From assembly GCF_026212465.1 (NCBI RefSeq), contig NC_080056.1:19736227-19800226 (forward strand): 64,000 nucleotides of DNA. The letters are read 5' to 3'. The DNA is from Amaranthus tricolor. Taxonomy: Eukaryota; Streptophyta; Magnoliopsida; Caryophyllales; Amaranthaceae. Of the stretch, positions 1 to 10,389 are shown one piece after another. The notes beneath the pieces are model-generated. The model saw only the letters and a program-made list of their open reading frames with translations, made no database searches and was not told where the DNA came from. The number at the start of each line of letters is the position of its first letter. Position 1 is the first letter of the stretch. A program made the position numbers and the translations under genes.

Positions 1-466
1 GGTTCATCTTCATCTAAATAAATAATTTAAAATTATAAAACTATAATTAAATAAATAAATAATTTAAAGTTTAATTAATTTGAAGAATAAAATTATAAAA
101 CTAACCGATAGTTTGAAAATTGACTCGTTTACCACGAGCTTGTCTTTGTTGTTGTTGTTCTCCTTGTTCTTCATGTGATCTTGTTGATGACTGTCGAGAT
201 ATATGTATCCCAATTGGGGTCGTTGGTTCCTCTTCTTGTTCTTCTTCTTCATCAATTTGTATTTCTCTTTCCACTTCTTCTGCATAATTATGTAACTCTG
301 GGTCGTACCCTTCCGGATAATTATGTTCATAATTATAATTACTAATGGAAGGTGTTGTTGACACCGACGGAGTAGAAGTGGCCTTTCTTTTGGAGGAACT
401 GGAACCTCCTAATGATTTTGCCACTTTAGTAACTTTTTTTGTGGCTTTTTTCAAAAATGAAGACAT
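1..466 (-). CDS. hAT transposase, N-terminal exon (partial)
   Basis: The start codon is at 464-466. The first 120 residues have a basic lysine/serine-rich start (MSSFLKKATKKVTKVAKSL), a Ser/Thr linker, a tyrosine/asparagine stretch, an acidic run (EEEEQEEEP) and a Gln-rich end. Exon 1 runs 466-106; a GT-AG intron fits 105-14; the second exon begins at 13 and leaves the window. Copy B has the same start, acidic run and intron, followed there by a BED zinc finger. I infer that this is the regulatory N-terminus ahead of the DNA-binding domain. Unlike copy B, this exon has no stop codon. Confidence 0.7.
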
Positions 467-489
467 GATTAATAATATTGAAGTGATAA

Positions 490-612
490 TAGAAATATAG
501 AATTAAGAAATAAATAAATAATTAATTATGTAACTAACTAAGTTAAGAAATAATTAAAAGACTAATTATGTAATTAAGAGAATAATTGCGTAATTAAAGA
601 ATTAAGTAGAGA
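490..612 (-). repeat. TTAATTACATAATTA-type repeats in the hAT leader
   Basis: Several imperfect copies of a roughly 20-40 base unit built on TTAATTACATAATTA lie between the TATA box and the start codon. The same array occurs in copy B at about 21275-21390, so it belongs to the element and predates the split of the two copies. Confidence 0.5.
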
Positions 613-674
613 GAGTAAGTAGAGAGAGTAGGAGAAAAGATGAGTTGTGAATGAAAATGATTGAAAGTGATGAG

Positions 675-682
675 TATATATA
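675..682 (-). promoter_or_regulatory. TATA box of hAT copy A
   Basis: A TATATATA motif lies about 210 bases upstream of the transposase start codon on the minus strand. It is followed by a pyrimidine-rich leader with CTCTCT runs. Copy B has an equivalent TATA-like stretch (TATAAATA) near 21202. The placement fits a core promoter; function is inferred. Confidence 0.45.
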
Positions 683-721
683 GAGGAGAATGCAACGGCT
701 AGTTAACGGTAACAAACGGTC

Positions 722-1030
722 ATATTTTGGCGAACCGGTTCCATGGAACCGGTGGGCCGGTTCCGGTTCCACGGAACCGTTCAGCCGGTTCAACCGGACT
801 GGTTCCGGTTCCGGTTCCAGAACCGGTTCCATGGAACCGTTGGACCGGTTCCGGTTCCAAACCGCGGGTTTTTTACCCGGTTCACGACGGTTTTTTCCGG
901 CGGTTTCACGGTTCCGGCAACTTTTTTTCCGGCAGTTTCACGGTTTCGCGGTTCGGGGCGGTTCGGAACCTGTCGCAAACGGTTCCGGTTCCGGATCCGG
1001 TTCCAAACGGTTCGGGACCGGTTCGGTTCC
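722..1030. repeat. GGTTCC/GGAACC subterminal repeats of hAT copy A
   Basis: A GC-rich block against an AT-rich background contains dozens of GGTTCC hexamers on both strands, often in runs such as GGTTCCGGTTCC. hAT transposases are known to bind short motifs repeated near the termini, so these are probable binding sites (inference). The weaker equivalents in copy B are at 21050-21170 and 27590-27750. Long open frames across this block are repeat artefacts. Confidence 0.65.
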
Positions 1031-1058
1031 GGGTAACCCGCCCCGTGGCCATGCCTAG

Positions 1059-3180
1059 GTGGTATGGAAGAGCCTTAACCTATTGCTCTCTGGGTTGACA
1101 GGAGCACCCAGTACATTTATGAGATTAATAAATGAAATCCTAAGACCTTTCCTAGGCAAGTTTAGAGTTGTATACCTAGATGACATCCTGATTTACAGTA
1201 AGCACCTTGAAGAACATCTAGATCACCTGCAGCAGTTGTTTGAGACCCTAAGGAAGTAGAGGTTGTATGGAAAATTAGAGAAATGCAGCTTCTTAATGCA
1301 AGAGGTAGGATTCCTAGGGTTCATTATAGGCAAGGAGGAAGTAAAAGTAGACCCCTCCAAAGTAAAAGCTATCAAAAGTTGGCCTATGGGTTGGCATTAT
1401 TTTATAGGAGGTTTATAAGGAATTTTAGTGTTATCATGGCTCCTATCATAGAGTGCACAAAGAAAGGCACCTTTAGTTGGACTACAGGGGCCCAACAGGC
1501 CTTTGAGCTGATCAAAGATATCATGTGTAGAGCCTCTATCCTAAAATTACCTGAGTTCACTAAGCCTTTTGAGGTAGAATGTGATGCATGTGGTACTGGC
1601 ATAGGTGTTGTATTGATCCAAGAAGGAAGACCAGTAGCCTTTTTTAGTGACAAGCTAAATAAGTCGAGGCTTAACTATTTCACATATGACAAAGATTTTT
1701 ATGCTATGATTAGAGCCTTAGAAAATTGGTCTCACTATCTGAAAATGCAACCTTTTGTCTTGTACACCAACCATAAATCATTAAAGAACATACATGGGCA
1801 TAATAAACTAAGTCCTAAGCATGCTAGGTGGGTGGAATTCTTCTAAACATTTAATTTTTTAGCTAAGTATAAAACAGGTTAAACTAATGTGATAACTGAT
1901 GCTCTGAGTAGGAGGCACAACCTGTTAGCCATCCTTGAGACCAGAATGATAGGGTTTGAGATGATAAAAGAACAATACGTAGGTGACCCTGACTTTAATG
2001 ATTTGTACACAGCCTGCCTAAAGGAACCTCAAGGAATATTCCACGTTCAGCAAGGCTTTTTTTTCAAGGGCAATAGGTTATGCATACGTAAGACTTCACT
2101 TAGACTGATGTTGGTCAGAGAGATACACGAGGGTAGTTTGAATGGACATTTCGGGATTCAAAAGACCCTAGATATGGTAAGTCAACACTTTTATTGGCCC
2201 AAGATGTTAGGGACTGTAGGAAAGTACATCCTGAAGTGTGAAGCCTGCATAAAGCCAAAATCACCTTCCACAAGGGTGAATACATACCTCTGCCTGTAGC
2301 TAATAAACCTTGGGAACATTTAAGCATAGATTTTGTCATGGCTTTACCTAGAACACAAAGGGGAAAAGATTCTATCATGGTAGTAGTTGATAGATTCTCC
2401 AAGATGGCACACTTCATTGCCTGCACTAAGGTTGATGATGCTAGGCACATAGCTAGATTATACTTTGTAGAGATTGTAAGATTGCATAGGGTACCAAAGA
2501 CCATTGTGTCTGATAGGGATAGAAAATTCCTTAGTCATTTTTGAAGAACTCTATGGAGACTACTAGGCACCATATTGTTATTCAGCACAGTCCATCATCC
2601 TCAAACTGATGGACAAACTGAGGTAACAAACAAAACTTTAGGATCCATCTTAAGGACACTAGTAAGTAAAAACCTTAGGGATTGGGATCTAAAAATGTGA
2701 CAAGCACAGTATGCTTACAATAGATTCCTATTTATGCTACTAAACACTCACCTTTTTAATGTGTATCGGGAAAAACCCCCTGCTGCCAATAACTCTCACT
2801 TGTGCTAACATGAATGACAGGAAACAAAAAGATGCAATGGAGCAAACAATAGACATGATGAAACAGGACAAAGTCATCCAGGACAACATCAACAAAGCCA
2901 ATGAGAAATACAAGCTGAAGGCAAACTGAAGAATCAGATCAGGAAGCCCCTAGAGGTTGGAGACTTGGTCTGGGTTCATTTGAGGAAGGAAAGGTTTCCA
3001 CAACTCAGGAAGAACAAACTAATGCCTAGAGCAGTTGGCCCCTTCCATATCATTGCTATATGTGGAGACGATGCATACAAAATTGACCTCCCAGATGAGT
3101 ACAACATCTCCAACACCTTTAACATAGGAGATCTTCAACTTTATCAGGAGGATCAAGAATTAAGGGCAATTCTTCTTTAA
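1059..3180 (+). pseudogene. Ty3-gypsy pol pseudogene (RT-RNase H-integrase)
   Basis: RT motifs are visible at 1096-1200: GLTGAPSTF followed by the catalytic YLDD. RNase H starts near 1560 (FEVECDACGTGIGVVL). The integrase zinc region near 2130-2260 shows the H-H-C-C pattern ending in CEACIKPK. The integrase core spans about 2310-2680 ([20 protein letters not shown], then IVSDRDRKF and HPQTDGQTE). The integrase C-terminal part is an open stretch at 2965-3180 ending in stop. In-frame stops lie at about 1257, 1844, 2297, 2542 and 2698, and frame changes occur near 1080, 1280 and 2290. This order is diagnostic of Ty3-gypsy pol. Confidence 0.85.
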
Positions 3181-3499
3181 GCAGGAGGAGTTGAACCATG
3201 TGTGCATAGTTCAAAGTTAAAGACATTCCATGACCAAGTCCAGAAAAAGACTAATCAGATGCACCAGGAGAGCCAACAGGTGAAATGAACTCAACAGCAG
3301 CAGCAAATTCTCAAAACATTAAAGAACCGCAGCAGATAAAGGAAAGAACTACAGCAGATAGGAAAACCGCAGCAAATAAAGAACCATATGCCTACCAGCC
3401 TACCTTGCAACATCGCCACAACCATAATTAGATGAACCAGGACCTGAGCAACCAAGGGAACATCACCTCTGTACATGGACTAAGCCACCAAGGCCCAAG

Positions 3500-4140
3500 G
3501 ACCATGTTGATAGTGCACACAGCCCACTGAGGACCTAGCACAAGGAGGCCCAGTCAGCTGATCAGAATACCTGTGCATAACTTTAGTTTCTGTTTTTGTT
3601 TAAAGCATGTGATGTATGGCACGTGATGTAATATTGAAGGTAGTTAGAAATTAGTCGTTATGAGCCTAGAAACCTATATATAAGATGCTCCTCATTGTAC
3701 ATAAGGGGGGAGGACAAATTTCATTTGATATTCAGATTTCTCATTTTCACAAAATATTCTAAGTGTTGAAATCCTTTCTTTTCTATCTCCTTGTGTGTTC
3801 GTTTGATTGTTCATCGACATTGCAAGAAAGTGTGGAACACTTTCTGGTTTTCTAGATTGTGGAACAATCTAGGGTGTAGCACTTCATATTCCTTGAGTGA
3901 AACTCGGAGGGAAGAGCGTGGAATCATCCCAAGTGGTGAGTGAAACCATTAAGGGAAAACTGAGGGCTGGCTGAGACCCAAGAATTGGTTTCTTAGGTTG
4001 ATTGGTGATCACATTGTGTGATTGTGAGTCATTCAACATTACTACCATTGAGAAGGCTTATTGTGTGCAAGACTGGGAGTATAAGGGACCCCATCTTGGT
4101 GCAATTACTCACCCCTAGAGATTCAAAGGAAATACAATAT
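3500..4140 (+). repeat. Probable 3' LTR of the gypsy remnant
   Basis: The segment follows pol and has LTR-like landmarks: a TATATATAA box near 3675, a transcript-start-like stretch, and a 3' part that resembles the segment at 7740-7950. Shared blocks are GTGAGTGAAACCATT-like, AAGAATTGGTTTCTTAGG-like and a final TTGGTGCAAT. The matching 5' LTR is absent, so the limits are approximate. Confidence 0.5.
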
Positions 4141-4149
4141 TAGGGTAAA

Positions 4150-4362
4150 AGTCAAATTCAAAGTCGGATTTCCTTCAGGGTCGAAATCGGGTCGAAGTGT
4201 CGGATTTTTAATAAGTTCCAACTTCAGTCCGTCTCTAACTCAGACTCGGATCGTAAAGTCAGAGTCGGAGTCGGATAACTTTTTCCTCAAACTCAAATCG
4301 GATTATTTTCCTTGAATCGAGTCGGACTAGGGTCGGATTCGGACTGAATTGCCATCCCTGTA
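4150..4362. repeat. hAT-like MITE fragment with GTCGGA repeats
   Basis: Many copies of (A/G)GTCGGA and TCGGATT are packed together, ending in GAATTGCCATCCCTG. That end resembles the reverse complement of a common hAT terminus (CAGGGATGGCAA). No matching left terminus or target duplication was found, so it is probably a truncated element. Confidence 0.4.
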
Positions 4363-4601
4363 AGAATGTGTGGAGCTAATTTCATTGTGAACTGTGCCAA
4401 ACACAAATGTTGAATTGTGTAACTAATACAAATTATGAGAAGATAAACTCCTTAGTTTAATGTTGTCTCATTAAAAAAACGGTGTGTCACAAACTATTTG
4501 TTAAATTACAATAGACTTGTCCAAAATCCTTACCAAAAAATCAAACTTCAAAACTATATATAGATTGTTATGCATATGAACATTTAAAGTTTCTTTCTAC
4601 T

Positions 4602-4906
4602 GGTGTTTGGTATGAACTTTTACTATCAAGTAAAGGGATTCAATTACCATTACTCCATATTTTTTGTTTGGTATAATATTAGGTTAATCCAAACTTCTTG
4701 AGGATAATTGATACCCTTATTTTGTTACCACCCATTTATATTAAGTAACAAATTATGTTGCTATTGTTGCTGGTGTTTCTATGATCAAGTTAATATTTTC
4801 TTGTTATACCAAACACCATTTAACTACAACCTTTATCCTTACTCTTACTCATTTTTATCATTTACCTTGCATTACATTTTGTGTTCCCAAAATACCAAAC
4901 ACCCCT
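4602..4906. mobile_element. Degenerate Tourist-like MITE
   Basis: The left end reads GGTGTTTGGTATGAA and the right end ATACCAAACACCCCTAAA, forming inverted termini. Two internal copies of the same motif lie near 4667 and 4814. The intact MITE at 20145-20538 has the same kind of ends and a similar internal sequence (TTACCATTACTC, CTTACTCATTTTTATC). Confidence 0.5.
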
Positions 4907-6480
4907 AAATCTAAATCAACTGTTATAACTTTTTAAAGGTGCCTCATAATTCGTTAGAATAAGCTTTTACAACAATTATGATAAATTTAAATTAACAAAG
5001 AGACTATAAGATTAATATTTTTTGAGAAAATTATGTTTGAACTATGTAAACTATTTTCTTTTCTCATTTATTTAAAATTTTAGAGCTACATTTTAATTAG
5101 AAGTTGTTATCAATCTTTATGAAAAAACATACAATTCACTGAGATCTTGATATATTTCTCATAATTTTTATTTTATAAAAAACACGTTCCCAATTACACT
5201 TAAATGATTTTGCATAATTATCGATGCACTATTTAAATCCTAAATATTTCTAATTATACTTGGTAAAAAGTTATAGAAAGTTATTAATAAGATTTACATT
5301 GATCTTAATTAAATCAAATCAATCCATTTTATTAATTGGGTCAGAAATTTCAACCTAAATTCTTTCATTTTGAGTTAGATTCAAATCGGGCTAGCAAGTG
5401 GAGTGACTTTTTTCCATGTTTTATAATTTCTCTTCCAACATTTTTGCTTTGTTTTCTATTTTATTTTTTAAAAGGCTTTTATATATAAAATAAATATAAC
5501 TTTGTAAATTTGATATCATGAACTTTGTAAATTTGATATCATGAACACTTTAATTCATATTTTGAGTCTCATAACTAAATAATAGGAGTGTAAAAAGGTT
5601 AGAAAAAATTATCTTGAATAATCTCATCTTCCACTTATTTGAAGTGAATAATTTTATTTTTGGCCAAATTATTCCTTCATTATGGCTTACGTCTTTCGGC
5701 TTTTTATTCCCTTCAATATAGCTGGTTTATGTTCATCTTTAATGATGGAATTTGAAAAGACTATCAAAAGAATAGAAGCAATCCATGAGCAACCAAGAAT
5801 TTTTGAATCTCAAACATCACAAGGGACGTATTATTATCTTTCAATGGTTGGAATTTGGGGTATTTAATCTATGTTTTTATTAGTATGGTTGTTTAGTTTT
5901 CTTTCGATAAAGAAGGATGTAATTTCTGTAGTATAATTCGAAAGGGGTTTCATAGAATTCTGATTATGTTTTGATGTAATCACTTGATTGTTTGTAGTCA
6001 AGTGAATGGTCTTTTTCTAGAATTTTCTTATATTTTTGTAAGCATATATAAAGGCCTTATTTTTGTGAATAAAACAATCAATCTGAATTCCAATCAAAAG
6101 ATTTGTCTTATGCATTTGTTCTTATACTTGTGTTAAGTATTTTGAATGATTTTCCAATAGTAAGGTTTATTTCTCATCATTGAAGAAATTAGTAAGTTTG
6201 TTGAGAGTTTCAAACATACTAATTTGTATGATTAATTCGAGTAAGTATTCCTCAAATTAAGAGTACAGCCTAGCAAGATTAAGTGAGTGTTCCTTGCTTG
6301 CATATCCTTTAATATTAATAATCTAGTGAGTGTTCCTAGTTTATAAACAGTCTTTTCCATTCGACATATTATACTCACATAAATCCCTTAAAATCATTCC
6401 ATTTTTATACCTAGACCTTATAAGCAAAACACATTTCTTTTCTTAACTTTGTTATATTTGAAAAAGCTCCTTTTGTTAAT
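4907..6480. other. AT-rich stretch without a supported gene; possible LTR remnant
   Basis: A tandem duplication of a 24-base unit (AACTTTGTAAATTTGATATCATG) lies at about 5509-5545. From about 5870 to 6420 the sequence looks LTR-like: a TATATAAAGG box near 6043, then AATAAAAC, then short imperfect repeats containing GTGAGTGTTCCT. The short open frame at 5682-5867 has no recognisable family. I see no host gene here. Confidence 0.3.
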
Positions 6481-6516
6481 CTAATCCCTTTAGATTATAC
6501 ATCAATTTTCCTCTCA

Positions 6517-6655
6517 AAGTGATCAATTATAATCTTAAAGTAATCACTTACAATCTTAAAATGAACAATTACAACCTTATAGTTGAGCTTAAAATGATTA
6601 CATGCAATCTAAAATTGATCACTTACAATCTTAAAGTGATCAATTAGAAAAATGA
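6517..6655. repeat. Minisatellite, about 21-22 base unit
   Basis: About six imperfect copies of a unit like AAGTGATCACTTACAATCTT follow one another. Some units are themselves partly palindromic (TGATCA). It ends just before an unexplained segment at 6656-6770 that contains CGGTCTCATATAAGAC. Confidence 0.55.
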
Positions 6656-6899
6656 GTGGATTATATGGGTCCGTTTCATGATCAAACGGTCTCATATAAG
6701 ACTTATTGAGGCTTACATGGGTAGTATGTTTTGAACTGTAAAATTGGTTAGAAAATATTTACGAGCTCTACTCAAAACTTATACGGAAAATTTGAAGTAA
6801 ATAAGAAATTCAATACTAAAAAATCTCAAAATAGGCAAGGTGTAAACATATTTCCCAAAATAAGCACATTTTTCTCAAACCTGGGTTTGGTATTGTTCA

Positions 6900-7095
6900 C
6901 ACTTAATAACAGCGAACAAACACTGATGGTCACAAAAAGTCAAAGACTTTGTTCTCTGTTATTAACAGCGAACAAAGTTTTTACCTGGTCATACAGGGTC
7001 AAAGCTTTGTTCGCTGTTAACAGCAAACAAAGCTTTGACCCCGTTTGACCAGGTAAAACTTTTGTTTGCTGTTAGTAACAGCGAATAGATAATTG
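6900..7095. repeat. Cluster of palindromic GTTCGCTGTTA/TAACAGCGAAC motifs
   Basis: At least five copies of AACAGCGAACAAA occur in alternating orientation in 190 bases. They include a near-perfect 28-base palindrome at 7004-7031 (CTTTGTTCGCTGTTAACAGC and its continuation). Further copies lie at 8168-8250 in the right arm. They are probably subterminal repeats of the host element. Confidence 0.55.
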
Positions 7096-7099
7096 AACC

Positions 7100-7950
7100 A
7101 AGTATGCAAGGCACGCATGGCTCAAGTGCAGACTCCAATACAAAAGATGCAACAGTAGAAGATAACATCAAGCAAGATGATGAAATACAGCAAATACTCA
7201 AAGAAACAACAGAAAACAACCAGGCTGCCAGACTCTGAATTCTGCTGACCAGCAGATCTTGTAGGCATCACCCAGAGCAAACCTAAGCATCTTGAGAAAC
7301 AAAGAGGGTAGAAATGGAATCTCTATACATGGACCTTGATGTCATGGTCCAAGGTACCTCTTAACCATCACAGGAAGCCCCCAAGAAATGGAGCTGAAAG
7401 TCGGGTGGTCAGCTAGTTGTCTGCCAATGTATTCTTTTTTGTAATTGTCTGTTTTTTAGTTCTTAAAACGGGCACATGTTTGTCAAGGTGATGTTTTTAG
7501 CCTTTATTATTAGTTGGCTATGTTCTTAGTAACCTTAACTATTTTTAGGATGTCTCTTAGGCTTATAAATAGGAGATCTTAGCCCTTGTAAACACAGATT
7601 TCAAATTTTTCAGAAATACACAACATTTTTGTTTTTGTTCAACATTGTCTGTTTTGGCAATTGAGTCTTAGTCATACATTCACCCCTTTGAATTGTTAGT
7701 CATAAACTTCAAATTTTATCTTACATTTTACAAGGTAGTCAATCCTTGGGTTGCAATCTCAAATACACGAAAATGGTGAGTGAAGCCATTGGAAGGTATT
7801 CTGTCAGCCTGAAAATCAAGAATTGATTTCTTGAGGCTGATTTTGTGCTGAGTTTTGCATTCTGTTAGTTTCATTCCTAATCAAATCCTTGGTCATCACT
7901 TTTGAGCAAATTATGGTGTGCAAGGACCCCCTTAATTTGGTGCAATAATA
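7100..7950 (+). mobile_element. Second gypsy 3' end/LTR fragment
   Basis: The segment has the same overall order as 3180-4140: a Gln/Asn-rich non-coding stretch, a promoter-like region with CTTATAAATAGGAG near 7561, then GTGAGTGAAGCCATT, AAGAATTGATTTCTTGAGG and a final TTGGTGCAATAA. It is therefore a relative of the gypsy LTR, lying inside the inverted-repeat element at 6770-8365. There is no coding capacity. Confidence 0.45.
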
Positions 7951-8659
7951 GACATTTTTTTTTCACTTTTCCTTGTAGTTTTTGCTCAAACTAGTTGTTA
8001 TAGTTTTAAAATATAATCGTTAAGATATACTCTACAAATACATTAACCTTGTTCTATTGTATCCAAAGTCCATCATATTGCTTTTGATGTTAAGTTGAGT
8101 TATGTTGTTATAACTTATGTTTATTTTTATGTTCATTTCTAATCTTTATATTAAGTTGAGGTATGTTGTTAGTAACAGCAAACAAACTCTTTGACTTTTA
8201 TTGACCTTTCGTCTTTGTTCGTTGTTACTAACAGCGAACAATATCAAGGCACAAATTTGGAAAATTGTGCTTAGTTTGAAAAATATTTACATACATTGCC
8301 TATTATGCGACTTTTTTTATATTTTTTGCTTATTTCTTTCAAATTTTCACTTATAAGCTTTCTAGTCTTCACGTTGTATTTGGTTATCGATGTTAAAATA
8401 ATAATTAAAATATAATATTATTTAACAAGAAAGAAATACTAGAAAATGCCTATATATATAAAATGTCACTTCTAACTCTTAAAATCCAACTCCAACTGAA
8501 AAATATCCATTTCAAGATTTAGAATGTGTATTCCAATGATTAAAAGTTTGTCGAATCTTTTCCTTATATATTGCTTTTTTACAACATATTTCCAAGTTTA
8601 CGTGGGTCAGAAAAATATTTCCCACACTACTGTGCACGTGGCATTGATGTTTTTTTTAA

Positions 8660-9640
8660 ACTGCCCCACAAAACCGCCACCTGTAGTAGCGGTTTGATAC
8701 AAAGTATAAATCACCACCTGAAGCAGCGGTTTATGGGAGTTTTAACTTTTCTTTAAAATAAGGAAACCGCTATTTAAAGTGGCAGTTTGGTCTGAGGATA
8801 ATCTTTTGTCAACTGTGTTAAAATAAGGATCCATGCTTATCTTTATGTGGTTGTTTTTTAAATTATACTCTTTTATGTGTGGAGTTTTTTTTGTTAGTAC
8901 TTAATTCCTTGCCGCCGTTCCGAGTTAACTCGACCGAGTTTTGACACCATGCTCTTGTTACCGCATCATCGTCTCATTACCGCGATCACGACGATTGCAA
9001 CATGTTTACACTTGACTTTGGTAGCAAACTAATTTCTAATAGTAAACACTAAAAATAGTAAAAGCAACATTGAAACAAGATTTAGTAAATGAGAAATATT
9101 ACCAGTGAATGGCTCACAAGTGAGATTCTTGATGGTATTGAGAAGGTGGGTATTAGGACCCTGAATTGCCCCCCTTCTATCATTTCTATAACAAGGAACC
9201 AAGACTGCAAAGCTATCATCAGTCTCATCATCACTCAAGAATTCAGGCCCATGAGGCTTCAACCACCCAATAGACCAATCAGAAGTTCCATGCAAGTGAA
9301 GGTACCTTGATTAAGGAAATAATTGTAATAAAGTAGATTAAATTAGTTGAATGATTGATCTTGTGAACAGAGAAGGGATTGAGTGAAAGAAACTTTTTTT
9401 TTTAGATTTCCAGCCGAGAGAGAAGAGCAAAGAAGGAATACGAAGCAAATGAAAGACGGTACAAACTGCTGTGTTTTTAATGCCCCGAAAATAACCGTCA
9501 CTTGAGGTGGCGGTTTCCTATAGCATTATTTTTCTATAAAATTAAAACCCTATTAATGTAAAACACTTTTTCAAATGAGGGTTTGATTTAATTTTCAAAT
9601 AAAACCGGTTTGTGAAGGGGCAGTTTATTAAAACAAGGAA
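8660..9640. repeat. CCGCCAC...GGCGGTTT hairpin motifs
   Basis: Short stem-loops of the form AAACCGCCACCTGTAG-GCGGTTT recur at 8673-8697, 8710-8735 and 8763-8790 in the left arm, and at 9487-9512 and 9602-9628 in the right arm. Placement in both arms indicates subterminal repeats of the outer element. Confidence 0.5.
9111..9296 (-). pseudogene. Captured host exon, family not recognised
   Basis: On the minus strand an open stretch contains LHGTSDWSIGWLKPHGPEF and then LSDDETDDSFAVLVPCY. It is preceded by an acceptor-like ...AAG/GTACC and followed by a donor-like CACTG/GTAATATTT. Mixed composition and splice-like edges suggest a single exon captured from a plant gene. I do not recognise the family with certainty. 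It has no promoter or neighbouring exon of its own. Confidence 0.45.
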
Positions 9641-9959
9641 AAAAGAAAATATTTTTAGTGCTGTCCTACGTGGAAAGTATTTAGGAAAATAATTTCCTGA
9701 ACAACGTAAAGTTGAAAATATTTAGAGAAAATTATAATAAACTACCTATTTTATACCCCTGTTTGCAAAAAACTACCTTATTTAAATTGTTTTGCAAAAA
9801 AACTACCTTATATAATACATTTTTTTGCAAAACACTACCTTATAACGGTTTTTACCGTTTGACCATTTAACTTAACGTTGACTGTCACGTGACAGTCACG
9901 TGACCTTATAAACATTTGCTTCTTCTTCATTTCACCCTGTTTTGAATCTGTTGATGCTC

Positions 9960-10389
9960 CTTCTTCAATCGGAGAATTGCATGGCCATTCCGGAATTGGC
10001 CGGCTTCTGTTACTCTACACCCGTGCATTGTGCGGTCTTGTAGACCAAAATAATGGAATTGGAGTAGCAAATGCTAGAGTTGTCTATTTTAACAACAGAA
10101 TTTTAGCAATGTCCGAAGATGATTTACCATATCAAATTAGAGTTACTCCTTCTGGGGATGTGCAAACTGTAGAGAGATACTCCTTTAATGGAGAATTGAA
10201 TTCTACAATGATAGCTCATCCCAAAGTTGATCCAGTTTCCGGTCAAATGTTTGCTTTGAGTTATGATGTAGTTAAGAAACCTTATTTAAAATACTTTTAT
10301 TTTAACCCAGATGGACTAAATCCCCAGACGTTGAAATTGATTTTGAAGCACCAACAATGATGCATGATTTCGCAATCACCGAGAATTTT
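9960..10389 (+). pseudogene. NCED: NCED (9-cis-epoxycarotenoid dioxygenase) fragment, upstream block
   Basis: The reading frame shows IGELHGHSG, then [57 protein letters not shown] and [12 protein letters not shown]. After a one-base frame change near 10335 it reads [11 protein letters not shown]. These are conserved NCED blocks; the histidines in HSGI, IAHPK and MMHDF correspond to positions in or near the iron-binding set. NCED cleaves 9-cis-epoxycarotenoids in plastids, the committed step to abscisic acid. This piece lacks the N-terminus and plastid transit peptide, and it starts where the element's inverted repeat ends. It is a captured fragment, not a working gene. Confidence 0.87.

Larger units (their letters stand above)
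1..1057 (-). mobile_element. hAT element copy A, 5' end (continues off the left edge)
   Basis: The element reads leftwards. Its terminus is at 1057, where the minus strand begins TAGGCATGGCCACGGGGCG, close to the end of copy B at 27759. Inside this lie GGTTCC-type subterminal repeats, a TATA-containing leader and the first coding exon. The order and sequence (leader, start codon, first exon, intron) match the plus-strand copy at about 21180-21880, where a BED finger and hATC dimerisation region identify the superfamily. It was inserted in a gypsy reverse-transcriptase region that resumes at 1058. The candidate 8-bp target GGTGGTAT follows the end, but the other end is outside the window. Confidence 0.8.
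1058..4140 (+). mobile_element. Ty3-gypsy retrotransposon remnant (pol plus 3' LTR-like region)
   Basis: Reverse transcriptase, RNase H and integrase follow in the normal gypsy order and run into an LTR-like segment. The 5' half is missing: gag, protease and the start of RT are replaced by hAT copy A. Multiple stops and frameshifts show the copy is dead. No chromodomain is visible after the integrase. Confidence 0.85.
6770..8365. mobile_element. Inverted-repeat element with GTTCGCTGTTA palindromes
   Basis: The left arm (about 6770-6965) and right arm (about 8165-8365) are imperfect inverted copies. Both contain AAATTTGAA-(A/G)AAATAAG, AATAGGCAA, an ATATTT-CAAA-TAAGCACA block, and then the motif TAACAGCGAACAAA. 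No clean target duplication is visible, so class and exact limits are open. The interior is foreign: a gypsy 3' end. Confidence 0.5.

Noticed and set aside
690..1098. Overlapping open frames in all three plus frames
   Set aside because: They read through GGTTCC subterminal repeats of an hAT element; stop codons are scarce there because of the repeat unit.
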